From Halorhodospira halochloris (GTDB lineage Bacteria > Pseudomonadota > Gammaproteobacteria > Nitrococcales > Halorhodospiraceae): DNA of 64,000 bases. A program made the position numbers and the translations under genes. Shown here piece by piece: positions 49,399-56,815 of this stretch. How positions within the stretch are numbered: the first letter of the stretch is position 1; the number at the start of each line of letters is the position of its first letter. The notes below the pieces were generated by a model, which saw nothing but the letters and a program-made list of their open reading frames with translations, was not told where the DNA came from and did not search any database. The stretch is taken from contig NZ_AP017372.2 in NCBI RefSeq assembly GCF_002356555.2, positions 992,001 to 1,056,000 on the forward strand, in the 5' to 3' direction.

Positions 49399-50856
49399 AT
49401 GAAGGGTCTCGTTTGGGGTATAGCCGTGGTGGTTGCGTTGTTGGCCTTCGGAACCGTGGGCGGCGGTTATCTGATTGGCGGCACGCTGGATGAGCGTATC
49501 GAGCAGGCCATTCAAGAGGCTGATGCCGAAACCGACAGCCTGGTGTTAACGCTGCAAGAGCATGAGCGTGGTACTTTGTCATCTTCTGCCACTGTTCGCG
49601 TCTATCTCGCCGGGGAGATCGGCAGTGAGTATCGTGATCAGGTCGGCAAGCCGTTCGCCTTTGAATTACCGGTTGAGATTGAGCACGGTCCGCTAATCTG
49701 GGAGGCTGCCGGGCCGCGTTTCGCCCTGGCGCAGATAAAAGGACCACTGCGGCTTAGTGATGAAACTATCGCCGGTATCGAGCAGGCCAGCGGCGAAGAG
49801 ATCCAATGGGAGGTGCCACTCGATGGTTCACCTGCCGACTTAACCGCGCTATTTGGCTTCGATGGTAGTGTGGATGCCCGCATAGGCCTTCATGACTTTA
49901 CCGGAACGGTTCTGCGCGGGGACCATGAGGAGCTTGAGCTTGAATTGGGCGGTGTTGAGGGGGTTTATCGGGCCAGCTATGGCGACAATGAAAGAGTCGA
50001 ATCTTTCCTAGCCGGAGATGTTTTTGCTTATGGGCTTTATCCCGATTCCGGTCAGTTGCGCGATTTCTCTCTTAGTGCTGATATGCATGCCCATGACTCA
50101 GGGCTCTGGCCGGGGCGGTTGCAGGCAAATTTTGCTAGGCTCGAGTTGGCTACCGAGCAGTCAGCCGAGCATTTGCGGGGAGAAGATTTTGAGCTAGAGA
50201 TTGATGATTTCACCTTTCTTTATGCGCTAAATATTCACAGTGCTGAAGATGGGGGTGATGAACAGGGCGAGTTGATAATCGAGACGCGCACGGGGCAGAG
50301 TAGCTTGCGCGAAGGTGATGAGCACTTTCGGCTGCAGGCGGGCAATCTGGATGGCGTGTTGAGCAATATCTCGCTGGAGAGCCTGATTGCCGCTCAGCAA
50401 TTGGCTCAACAACTTGAGCAGATGAGCGATTATCAGATCGACAGAGAGATGCAGGCATTAGCCACCGAGTTCCTGAATGCCGGACCGAGATTGCAGATAC
50501 ACGAGTTCAGCCTCTATGGTGATAGAGGCAAGGTGGGCCTGGATGGGTTTATCGAGGTGGCGGAGCAGCAAGCCGGAGGCCTGGATCTATTTGCACTCAT
50601 TGCCGGTCTGCAGACAGAGTTTCAACTTGTGGCGCATAAGGATGAGTTGCTCTCTGCCATCGAGGTGATTGATGGCGATGCGGCGGCCGAACAGTTCCGG
50701 ATGGCACTAGATGAAGCTGCCCAAATGGGCTATGTAGACGAAGAAGATGATACCCTATCAACTAAGGTGTCTTTCTCTGATGGGCAGCTAAAGATCAATG
50801 ATGAGTCGGCCGATGAACTTCTTGAGGCATTGATAATGGAGGCCTTGGTGAATTGA
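49399..50856 (+). CDS. DUF945 (YdgA-like) periplasmic/membrane-anchored protein
   Basis: A 485-residue protein. An N-terminal helix (GLVWGIAVVVALLAFGTVGGG) anchors an exported region made of beta-rich repeats, as in the DUF945/YdgA family. Typical features are the opening LIGGTLDERIEQAIQ, GTLSSSATVRVYL and the closing segment where a short C-terminal domain contains DGQLKINDESADELLEALI. It is strongly acidic throughout. The ATG at 49399 has GAGGGGCAGGG upstream. It follows the three-gene cassette by 42 bases and may be co-transcribed. The family's role is poorly known, probably envelope-related. Confidence 0.82.
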   Translation: MKGLVWGIAVVVALLAFGTVGGGYLIGGTLDERIEQAIQEADAETDSLVLTLQEHERGTLSSSATVRVYLAGEIGSEYRDQVGKPFAFELPVEIEHGPLIWEAAGPRFALAQIKGPLRLSDETIAGIEQASGEEIQWEVPLDGSPADLTALFGFDGSVDARIGLHDFTGTVLRGDHEELELELGGVEGVYRASYGDNERVESFLAGDVFAYGLYPDSGQLRDFSLSADMHAHDSGLWPGRLQANFARLELATEQSAEHLRGEDFELEIDDFTFLYALNIHSAEDGGDEQGELIIETRTGQSSLREGDEHFRLQAGNLDGVLSNISLESLIAAQQLAQQLEQMSDYQIDREMQALATEFLNAGPRLQIHEFSLYGDRGKVGLDGFIEVAEQQAGGLDLFALIAGLQTEFQLVAHKDELLSAIEVIDGDAAAEQFRMALDEAAQMGYVDEEDDTLSTKVSFSDGQLKINDESADELLEALIMEALVN

Positions 50857-50902
50857 TTGTTTATTCTTGATGGCGTTTCATTTCTCTCGGAGGAGATAAC
50901 AA

Positions 50903-51277
50903 ATGAGATACATAGACCATACAACAAAAACAATATACTCAGGTAATCGCCGAACGCGCCAGGATCCAGAAGTTACCAGTGACCCGCCAGATGAGTATCA
51001 CTCCCCTATAATAAAGAAGGTGCATAATCCACAGCCAGGAGAGGCACAAACCGTCCACGATGGATGGGAGTTAACCAGGGAAGGAAAAGAGAAGAAAAAG
51101 GCTGCTATTAAGGATCAGCTTTACGCGATCGATTCAAAATATAACAGTGATCGCGGCACCCGCGATCATAAGATAAATTACCCTGATCAGTATGCGGCTA
51201 AAGCGGTAGAGCGCGCTAAGGCAGCTGAGAGGGAAGCCGAGCCGCTGCGGGCACAGCTTGCTTCTCTGGGGCACTGA
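50903..51277 (+). CDS. Small hypothetical protein, orphan
   Basis: One hundred twenty-four residues, hydrophilic, no signal or helix for the membrane. The strong ribosome site CGGAGGAGATAAC and the ATG at 50903 support a real gene. It is more AT-rich than its neighbours. The second half is helical and basic/acidic mixed (GTRDHKINYPDQYAAKAVER, then AKAAEREAEPLRAQLASLG), which recalls phage structural accessory proteins, but no family can be named. It may be an acquired or prophage-derived gene. Confidence 0.6.
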   Translation: MRYIDHTTKTIYSGNRRTRQDPEVTSDPPDEYHSPIIKKVHNPQPGEAQTVHDGWELTREGKEKKKAAIKDQLYAIDSKYNSDRGTRDHKINYPDQYAAKAVERAKAAEREAEPLRAQLASLGH

Positions 51278-51371
51278 TTGATTGAGGATACTCTTTGCAA
51301 AGTAAGGGTAAGATGGAAATCAGCTCATATTCCGTTACCCAGATGATGCGAAAGAAGGATGGACTGGACAG

Positions 51372-51403
51372 GCCAGGTGCACCCAATGGGTGCACCAACT
51401 GGC
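51372..51403. repeat. Hairpin after the orphan gene
   Basis: GGTGCACCC and GGGTGCACC form a perfect 9-bp stem with an AAT loop; outer CCAG/CTGG extends it. No U-run follows, so a terminator role is possible but unproven. Confidence 0.45.
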
Positions 51404-51451
51404 TTGATTGAGGCGGATCTATCGACAAGTTAAAGATTTAAAATTTAAAGC

Positions 51452-51477
51452 AGCAGTCCTCCCAGGGGAGGACTGCT
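51452..51477 (-). terminator. Terminator facing tRNA-Ser
   Basis: AGCAGTCCTCC and GGAGGACTGCT form an 11-bp stem with a 4-base loop. On the minus strand it is followed by TTTAAATTTTAAA, consistent with ending the tRNA-Ser transcript. Confidence 0.6.
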
Positions 51478-51530
51478 TTGCAAATTGTGGTACACACCTA
51501 GCTGGTGTGTCACGTCTTGGCACGTCGAAG

Positions 51531-51618
51531 TGGCGGAAGAGGAGGGATTCGAACCCCCGGTGGGCAGGGCCCACAGCTGATTTCGAGTCAGCCGCCTTCG
51601 ACCTCTCGGCCACTCTTC
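51531..51618 (-). tRNA. tRNA-Ser (anticodon CGA)
   Basis: The minus strand reads GGAAGAGTGGCCGAGAGGT at the 5' end. The anticodon arm GCTGACTCGAAATCAGC has loop CTCGAAA, so the anticodon is CGA. The long variable arm (GGGCCCTGCCCA-type) is that of a class II tRNA. GGTTCGAATCC is the T loop and the acceptor CTCTTCC pairs with GGAAGAG. CCA is encoded. It reads UCG codons. Confidence 0.96.
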
Positions 51619-51708
51619 CTTCAGGGTGCTAGCGCGGGATTGATGTGTATTCCCCCGCGGCAGTTTGTCGATTCTATGGCTAGCAAGGTTTTGTGTCAAT
51701 CACCGGCC

Positions 51709-52317
51709 TCAATCACTGGGGTGGTTTGCTCCCTCATCGCTGAAGGTGACAGAAGTGTAACGGGCGAAATGCAGGGTTGGCGACCAGTGATCAGGCATCA
51801 GGCCTGCCTTGGCCTTTAAATTAGCCAAGAATTCGTAGGGGTCGGGAATGTTTTCCCAGACTGCCGGTAAGAAAGTGGCGCGCCGTTTGCCGTCATGCAG
51901 GATCAATCCATCCTCGCCGGGGCGCAGCTGCTCGATAAGCTCTTGGTCGTTAGCAGCCTGTATCGGCTCGGCGTCGCTAAGCACAGAGGCCTTTACCGTC
52001 AGGATATCAAGCTCCTCGCGGCTAACCGGCTCAAAACGCGGGTCATTTAATGCGGCATCGACCGCCGCCTCCATGGTGGTCTCTACTAGAGGTTTTTTGG
52101 CTAACAGTGAGCCGATACAACCGCGGAGATCCTCACCTTTGTGTAGCGACACAAAGGCCGCGCCTGGCTTGCTCAGAGGTTCGGGCAGCTTGGAGGCAGG
52201 TGGTAAGTCTTTACCGGTCTCCAGCCTATACGCTATGGCTTGGCGAGCCAGCTTGACTAACAACCTGCCTTGTTCGGGCGATATGTCAAAACGATCAGTG
52301 GAAGACATAGCTACCAT
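51709..52317 (-). CDS. amrA: AMMECR1-domain protein (AmmeMemoRadiSam component A)
   Basis: A 202-residue AMMECR1 homologue, with the conserved hexapeptide-like motif LRGCIGSL and RFEPVSREELD. The family is found in archaea, bacteria and human AMMECR1; its biochemical role is not settled. The protein starts at ATG 52317, overlapping the MEMO gene end by 23 bases (ATG at 52308 is an alternative). It forms a gene pair with MEMO; the divergently encoded radical-SAM enzyme completes the set. The three together are annotated as the AmmeMemoRadiSam system. Confidence 0.94.
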   Translation of the reverse strand: MVAMSSTDRFDISPEQGRLLVKLARQAIAYRLETGKDLPPASKLPEPLSKPGAAFVSLHKGEDLRGCIGSLLAKKPLVETTMEAAVDAALNDPRFEPVSREELDILTVKASVLSDAEPIQAANDQELIEQLRPGEDGLILHDGKRRATFLPAVWENIPDPYEFLANLKAKAGLMPDHWSPTLHFARYTSVTFSDEGANHPSD

Positions 52318-53098
52318 ACCCCACTACGGAAGAGCGTTCACCGGTAACATCGCCTGAGTTGCACAGGGTTATGGTATGCGCTTGCCAGCCTTTTTGGCGG
52401 GCTAGCCAGAGTAAGCCACGAATAGGCACAGCGCCACAGGCTTGGTGATGTTCGATGCCCTCAAAATCGAGGGCCTCGATTGCTGCTGTGGCCTGTTTAT
52501 CCAGCTGACGGGCTTGCTCGTCGTCATAAAAATGACTCAGGTCGGAGCTGACGACGATCAAGGTCTCTTCACTCAGTAAGGAGTCAATAAGCTGACCACA
52601 CTCCTCCGGTTTCATCCTGCCCACAGCCAGCGGCAGAAAGTCGAACTCCTTAAATATTCGCTGCAGGAAGGGGAGGTGGACCTCTATGCTATGCTCTTTG
52701 CTGTGCGGTGCATCGTCGTAGAGCACTCCGGGTTGATTGCCGGCTGTGGTGCGCAGAGTTTCATTTATCCTCACATCCCCGAGTGGGGTAGTAAAACTGG
52801 TCACCGTGGGTACTGCCACGCCCTGGAAATCAACGAAGTGAGATGGTCCGAGCAGGACAATGTGCCTTATCTGCTCACGGAAGGGGCGAACACGTGCGTA
52901 TCCTTGCGCTGCCGCCGCGCCTGAGAAGGGGTAGCCGGCATGGGGCAAGATCATAGCTTGTGGTTTATGCTGTGAGTCTCCCCGGGTTGAATCACATTTA
53001 GCGAGTAAATCGTCAACAAAGCTTGCTAGGGCTGTGGGATTGTCGGGATAGAACCTGCCTGCTACTGCCGGAAGCCGGTTTTGCCCCATTTCACGCAT
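52295..53098 (-). CDS. amrB: MEMO1-like protein (AmmeMemoRadiSam component B)
   Basis: About 267 residues of the MEMO family, a fold related to extradiol ring-cleavage dioxygenases. Conserved stretches are VAGRFYP, MILPHAGYPFSG, VVLLGPSHF-like (IVLLGPSHF), KEHSIEVHLPFLQ and VVSSDLSHF. The HSIEVH and SHF histidines are the likely metal ligands. The frame is open to 53125, but ATG at 53098 (MREMGQNRLPAV) follows GGAGG. It is upstream of and overlaps AMMECR1, and is divergent from the radical-SAM gene. The human homologue has been reported to bind iron; here the role is unknown. Confidence 0.94.
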   Translation of the reverse strand: MREMGQNRLPAVAGRFYPDNPTALASFVDDLLAKCDSTRGDSQHKPQAMILPHAGYPFSGAAAAQGYARVRPFREQIRHIVLLGPSHFVDFQGVAVPTVTSFTTPLGDVRINETLRTTAGNQPGVLYDDAPHSKEHSIEVHLPFLQRIFKEFDFLPLAVGRMKPEECGQLIDSLLSEETLIVVSSDLSHFYDDEQARQLDKQATAAIEALDFEGIEHHQACGAVPIRGLLWLARQKGWQAHTITLCNSGDVTGERSSVVGYGSYVFH

Positions 53099-53245
53099 AG
53101 GTGTACACCTCCAGGATGCGGACATTATCGGTGTTTACTTGCAAGGCTTAGTACCGATTTTGTAAAAGCTCACTTCCCTAATCGTATAATATGCGGATAG
53201 GTTATAGATAGCTTTCAATTGCAGCGTGCGCTTAAGGAGGCGGAT

Positions 53246-54286
53246 ATGCGCAGGCGGGATCCGCACGATAGCAGCATAGTAGCCACAGATTATTGGCATA
53301 TTGCCGATGATGGGCGCATTGAGTGCGACCTGTGTCCGCGTCACTGTCGTCTTAAAGACGGTCAGCGCGGGCTTTGTTTTGTGCGTGCTGCGCAAGGTGG
53401 TGAACTGGTGTTGACCACTTATGGCCGCTCTAGCGGGTTTTGCATAGATCCGATAGAGAAGAAGCCACTTTACCACTTTTTACCCGGCACCTCGGTGCTC
53501 TCTTTTGGGACCGCGGGTTGTAATCTTTTCTGCAAGTTTTGTCAAAACTGGGATTTATCTAAGTCGCGCGAGATGGACCGGATGGCAGATAGGGCTGAGC
53601 CGGAGCAATTGGCTCTGGCTGTGCAGGATTCAGCCGCTAAGAGTGTCGCCTTCACCTATAACGATCCAGTCATCTTTCATGAGTATGCGGTCGATGTGGC
53701 TAACGCTTGTCGAGAGTTAGGGATCAGCACAGTTGCTGTTACTGCCGGATACATAAATCCTGAACCGCGGCGTGAGTTTTTTGCTGCTATGGATGCTGCT
53801 AATGTCGACCTTAAGGCATTTAACGAGCGTTTTTATCACAAGCTCACCGGCGCGAAGCTCGGTCCGGTCTTGGAGACGTTGGAGTATATCTACCACCATA
53901 CCGATGCATGGCTGGAACTAACTACCCTAATAATCCCCGGCGAAAACGATTCGGATGAAGAGCTAGAGGCAATGGCGCGCTGGGTTGTCGCTCATTTGGG
54001 GGTCGATGTGCCTATGCATTTCAGTGCTTTTCACCCCGCATTCAAAATGACCGATCGCCAGCGTACGCCGGCGCATACTCTACAAAGGGCTCGATATATA
54101 GCTATGCAACAAGGGGTTCGCTATGCCTATACCGGCAATGTTATAGATCCTGAAGGCGGGAGCACTTATTGTCATATATGCGAGTCATTATTGATAGAGC
54201 GTACCGGCTATCGGATTAGTAAGCGCGGCATGGATGCCAATGGCCTGTGTAAAAAGTGCCAGACTCAGTGTGACGGCCGGTTTTAG
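53246..54286 (+). CDS. amrS: Radical-SAM enzyme of the AmmeMemoRadiSam system
   Basis: About 346 residues, related to pyruvate-formate-lyase-activating enzymes. The cluster-binding CxxxCxxC is in GCNLFCKFCQNWDLS. Before it a CDLCPRHCRLKDGQRGLCFV segment holds four cysteines, and the C-terminus has two CxxC pairs (CHICE and CKKCQTQC), so further metal or cluster sites are likely. VAFTYNDPVIFHEYAVDVA is typical of this subgroup. ATG at 53246 has AAGGAGG upstream and is chosen over a TTG at 53219. It is divergent from the MEMO/AMMECR1 pair. Substrate unknown. Confidence 0.95.
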   Translation: MRRRDPHDSSIVATDYWHIADDGRIECDLCPRHCRLKDGQRGLCFVRAAQGGELVLTTYGRSSGFCIDPIEKKPLYHFLPGTSVLSFGTAGCNLFCKFCQNWDLSKSREMDRMADRAEPEQLALAVQDSAAKSVAFTYNDPVIFHEYAVDVANACRELGISTVAVTAGYINPEPRREFFAAMDAANVDLKAFNERFYHKLTGAKLGPVLETLEYIYHHTDAWLELTTLIIPGENDSDEELEAMARWVVAHLGVDVPMHFSAFHPAFKMTDRQRTPAHTLQRARYIAMQQGVRYAYTGNVIDPEGGSTYCHICESLLIERTGYRISKRGMDANGLCKKCQTQCDGRF

Positions 54287-54293
54287 AATTAAC

Positions 54294-55025
54294 CTAGCTG
54301 CTTAGCTCTTCGACCGGTCGGGTCGGTCGGGTCTCGCTAGCCGCTTTTATCGGGGTAATAACATCGACCTTTATCCATATTCCCTTTGCTTGTTGAAAAC
54401 ATAATGAGCCGTCAGCAAAGGTCATTTTCCAATAGGAGATGACAGTTGCCGGTGTCGGTGGTGCGGTGAAGCCAACACTCAAGGTTACTGTCTCGCCGGG
54501 CAGTGTTTTGGGGATAGGGATATAGTAACTATCAGGCTTTATGTTTGTAGCGATCTCAATATCTTCATCGTCAGTAACCGCCAACAGGCGAGTATTGTTA
54601 TCCTGGCAAACCAGGTAGCGGTCTATCCAGGCTTGATCGCCAACGTTTTGCAGTACCCACGACTTTATGCAGTGGCTGTTGGCCAGCACTTGCGAGCCAT
54701 CGGGAAAGGTCTCGTCGCGGATGAAGGCGCTGCGATCAGTTATCTGTGTATCGTTTTCCTGGACTAGCTGGGTGCCGCTTGGCTGTGTGCTTGGGCTGTC
54801 TGGATTAGTGGAACTGGCCGGGAAAATCTGCTGAAGCAGGCTTAAGGGGTGAACCCTAAGCACTCTGGAAAGATTTAGGATAGTACCCATGCTTGGGTAG
54901 TGGCCTTGTTGCCAGATGCCGTATAGCGCCTGCCGGCTCAAGCCCGCTCGTCTCGCTACTTCAGCCAAGGATAGACCGTTTTCGCGTGCCAGCCGCCGTA
55001 TGTAGCACTCTAGCTCTGAGTGCAT
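54294..55025 (-). CDS. HTH regulator with NBR1-like (four-tryptophan) Ig domain
   Basis: A 243-residue protein. Residues ~3-70 are an XRE-type helix-turn-helix (LSLAEVARRAGLSRQALYGI). After a Ser/Thr/Pro linker, residues ~105-225 resemble the FW or Ig-like domain of NBR1: FPDGSQVLANSHCIKSWVLQ, NVGDQAWIDRYLV, PGETVTLSVGFTAP and YWKMTFADGSLCF, with tryptophans in the expected spots. In eukaryotes that domain binds cargo in autophagy; bacterial HTH fusions exist but are little studied. ATG at 55025 follows GGGAGG. A palindrome upstream is a candidate operator. Targets unknown; glgC is divergent. Confidence 0.78.
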   Translation of the reverse strand: MHSELECYIRRLARENGLSLAEVARRAGLSRQALYGIWQQGHYPSMGTILNLSRVLRVHPLSLLQQIFPASSTNPDSPSTQPSGTQLVQENDTQITDRSAFIRDETFPDGSQVLANSHCIKSWVLQNVGDQAWIDRYLVCQDNNTRLLAVTDDEDIEIATNIKPDSYYIPIPKTLPGETVTLSVGFTAPPTPATVISYWKMTFADGSLCFQQAKGIWIKVDVITPIKAASETRPTRPVEELSS

Positions 55026-55116
55026 TTAATACCTCCCTAAGCACTTTGTGCTACGTAAGTACCAACCGCTATCCCAACACCCTGATTCATATATATGAGA
55101 CGCCGAGCAGCGCAAT

Positions 55117-55136
55117 ATGTCAAGCGAAGTTGACAT
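55117..55136. promoter_or_regulatory. Candidate operator of the HTH-NBR1-like regulator
   Basis: ATGTCAA-N6-TTGACAT is a perfect 7-bp inverted repeat, about 92 bases upstream of the regulator start. On the minus strand its TTGACA half could serve as a -35 box, with TATA-rich sequence at about 55088-55096 downstream. Binding would then block the gene's own promoter. Confidence 0.5.
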
Positions 55137-55198
55137 GTATTATGGCCGCAGCGGTGGAAGTGCCTATCTATCCTCTATATCATCAGTGACCAAGAGTT

Positions 55199-55293
55199 AG
55201 CTTGAGCCAGGGCAGTGCGGGTAGGCAACGGCGTGCAGGCCTTGAGCCTCGCGAGCCGTTGCACGGGGGGTCCGCACTGCCCTGACTCAAGCT
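55199..55293. repeat. Large nested palindrome upstream of glgC
   Basis: AGCTTGAGCCAGGGCAGTG... and its complement (55272-55293) form a 22-bp stem with one G-T mismatch; inside, GCAACGGC pairs with GCCGTTGC. It is unrelated in sequence to the 150-bp family. No U-run follows. It may be a structured leader, a terminator between divergent units, or another mobile palindrome. The rest of 55026-55510 holds the operator and an AT-rich promoter-like stretch near 55335-55375. Confidence 0.8.
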
Positions 55294-55510
55294 AGCTCGA
55301 GGCGGTAAAGCGGGGGGAGGGGGCCTTTCTCCGATTAGTTATAATGATATACCTCAAAGTAGCATTAATCAATGCTTTGTTATGGTTTTCTGCGGCAATT
55401 ATTTATAGTTCCGCTGTCGCTCTGCGCAGATCCCGCCACACTCTGGCATCTCTATCCCTAAAGACAGTATCCTAAGGCAGCCTGGGCCAGCACTGATCAC
55501 TGGAGGTTGC

Positions 55511-56782
55511 ATGTTTCTAAAGCGCGATCCGCGCTTCGTAAGCCGTCTGACGCGCGACACCCTGGCCTTGATAATGGCGGGGGGGCGTGGGGGTAGGTTA
55601 TCTAGCCTGACCGACTGGCGGACTAAGCCGGCGATCCCTTTTGGGGGGAAGTTTCGCCTCATCGACTTTCCGCTCTCCAACTGTATCAACGCCGGCATAC
55701 GGCGCATCGGGATCTTGACGCAGTACAAATCCCACTCTCTTATCCAGCATCTGCACCGTGGCTGGGGTTTCCTCCGTGGCGAGTTTGGCGAGTTCGTGGA
55801 GCTTATTCCGGCGCAGCAGCGGATGGATAAGCCGCTCTGGTATGCCGGGACGGCGGATGCGGTCTATCAGAATATCGACATAATAAAGGCCCATGAGCCG
55901 AGCTATGTGCTGATACTCGCCGGTGATCACGTCTATAAGATGGACTACGGGGCGATGATCGCCCGTCACGTTGAGGCTGATGCCGATGTCACCGTGGGCT
56001 GTGTCCAGGTCGATCTAGAGCAAGCCAAGTCTTTCGGGGTGATGAGTGTTGAGGAGAACGGCAGGGTCACAGCTCTGACCGAGAAGCCTGCTGAGCCCGA
56101 GCATATGCCGGGGAATACTAATCAGGCCCTGGTCTCGATGGGTATATATGTCTTCAATCGGGAATATCTGTTCGGGATATTGCGCGAAGATGCGGAGAAC
56201 TTCTCTAGTTCGCGTGATTTTGGTCGCGATGTGCTACCGGCGGCGATCGCCCGGCATAGGGTGCATGCCTACTCATTCAGTGATCCGGTAACCGGCAAGC
56301 AGGCCTACTGGCGCGATGTCGGCACGGTAGACTCGTTCTACCGGGCCAATCAGGAGCTGATACATGAAGAGCCTGAGCTTGATCTGCATGACGATGAGTG
56401 GCCGATATGGACGTATCAGGCTCAGCTACCGCCGGCGAAGTTTATCCACGATCAAGAGGGTAAGCGCGGCATAGCGATCGATTCGATAATATCCGGCGGC
56501 AACATAATAGCTGGTGCCGAGGTGCGCCGTTCGGTTCTCTTTTCGCAGGTGGTAGTGCGTGCTGGCGCGTATATTGAGGCCTCTGTGGTCTTGCCGCATG
56601 TCAGTATCGAGTCACAGGCGCGCATCAAGGGGGCGATAATCGATGAGGGGTGCACTATCCCCGCTGGAACGGTTATTGGTGAGGACCTTGAGCAGGACAA
56701 GGAGCGTTTTCACGTAAGCCCGGGCGGGGTAGTCCTGGTAACTGCCGAGATGCTTGGCCAAGAGGTTGCCCATGTGCGCTAA
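55511..56782 (+). CDS. glgC: Glucose-1-phosphate adenylyltransferase
   Basis: A 423-residue ADP-glucose pyrophosphorylase, the committed step of glycogen synthesis. The nucleotidyltransferase core has IMAGGRGGRLSSLTDWRTKP and PFGGKFRLIDFPLSNCINAG. YAGTADAVYQNIDII is the substrate region; SGDHVYKMDY-like (AGDHVYKMDYGAMI) holds the metal aspartate; and the C-terminal left-handed beta-helix repeats (SQVVVRAGAYIEASVVLPH) bind allosteric effectors. ATG at 55511 follows GGAGG. It is divergent from the HTH-NBR1-like gene and leads the P-type ATPase gene by 33 bases. Confidence 0.97.
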   Translation: MFLKRDPRFVSRLTRDTLALIMAGGRGGRLSSLTDWRTKPAIPFGGKFRLIDFPLSNCINAGIRRIGILTQYKSHSLIQHLHRGWGFLRGEFGEFVELIPAQQRMDKPLWYAGTADAVYQNIDIIKAHEPSYVLILAGDHVYKMDYGAMIARHVEADADVTVGCVQVDLEQAKSFGVMSVEENGRVTALTEKPAEPEHMPGNTNQALVSMGIYVFNREYLFGILREDAENFSSSRDFGRDVLPAAIARHRVHAYSFSDPVTGKQAYWRDVGTVDSFYRANQELIHEEPELDLHDDEWPIWTYQAQLPPAKFIHDQEGKRGIAIDSIISGGNIIAGAEVRRSVLFSQVVVRAGAYIEASVVLPHVSIESQARIKGAIIDEGCTIPAGTVIGEDLEQDKERFHVSPGGVVLVTAEMLGQEVAHVR

Positions 56783-56815
56783 CCCGCGGCGCAAAATGAA
56801 ACTCAGGAGTTGGTC

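Noticed and set aside
51419-51613. Small minus-strand frame reading MAERSKAADSKSAVGPAHRG
   Set aside because: This is the translated tRNA-Ser gene, a familiar false gene.
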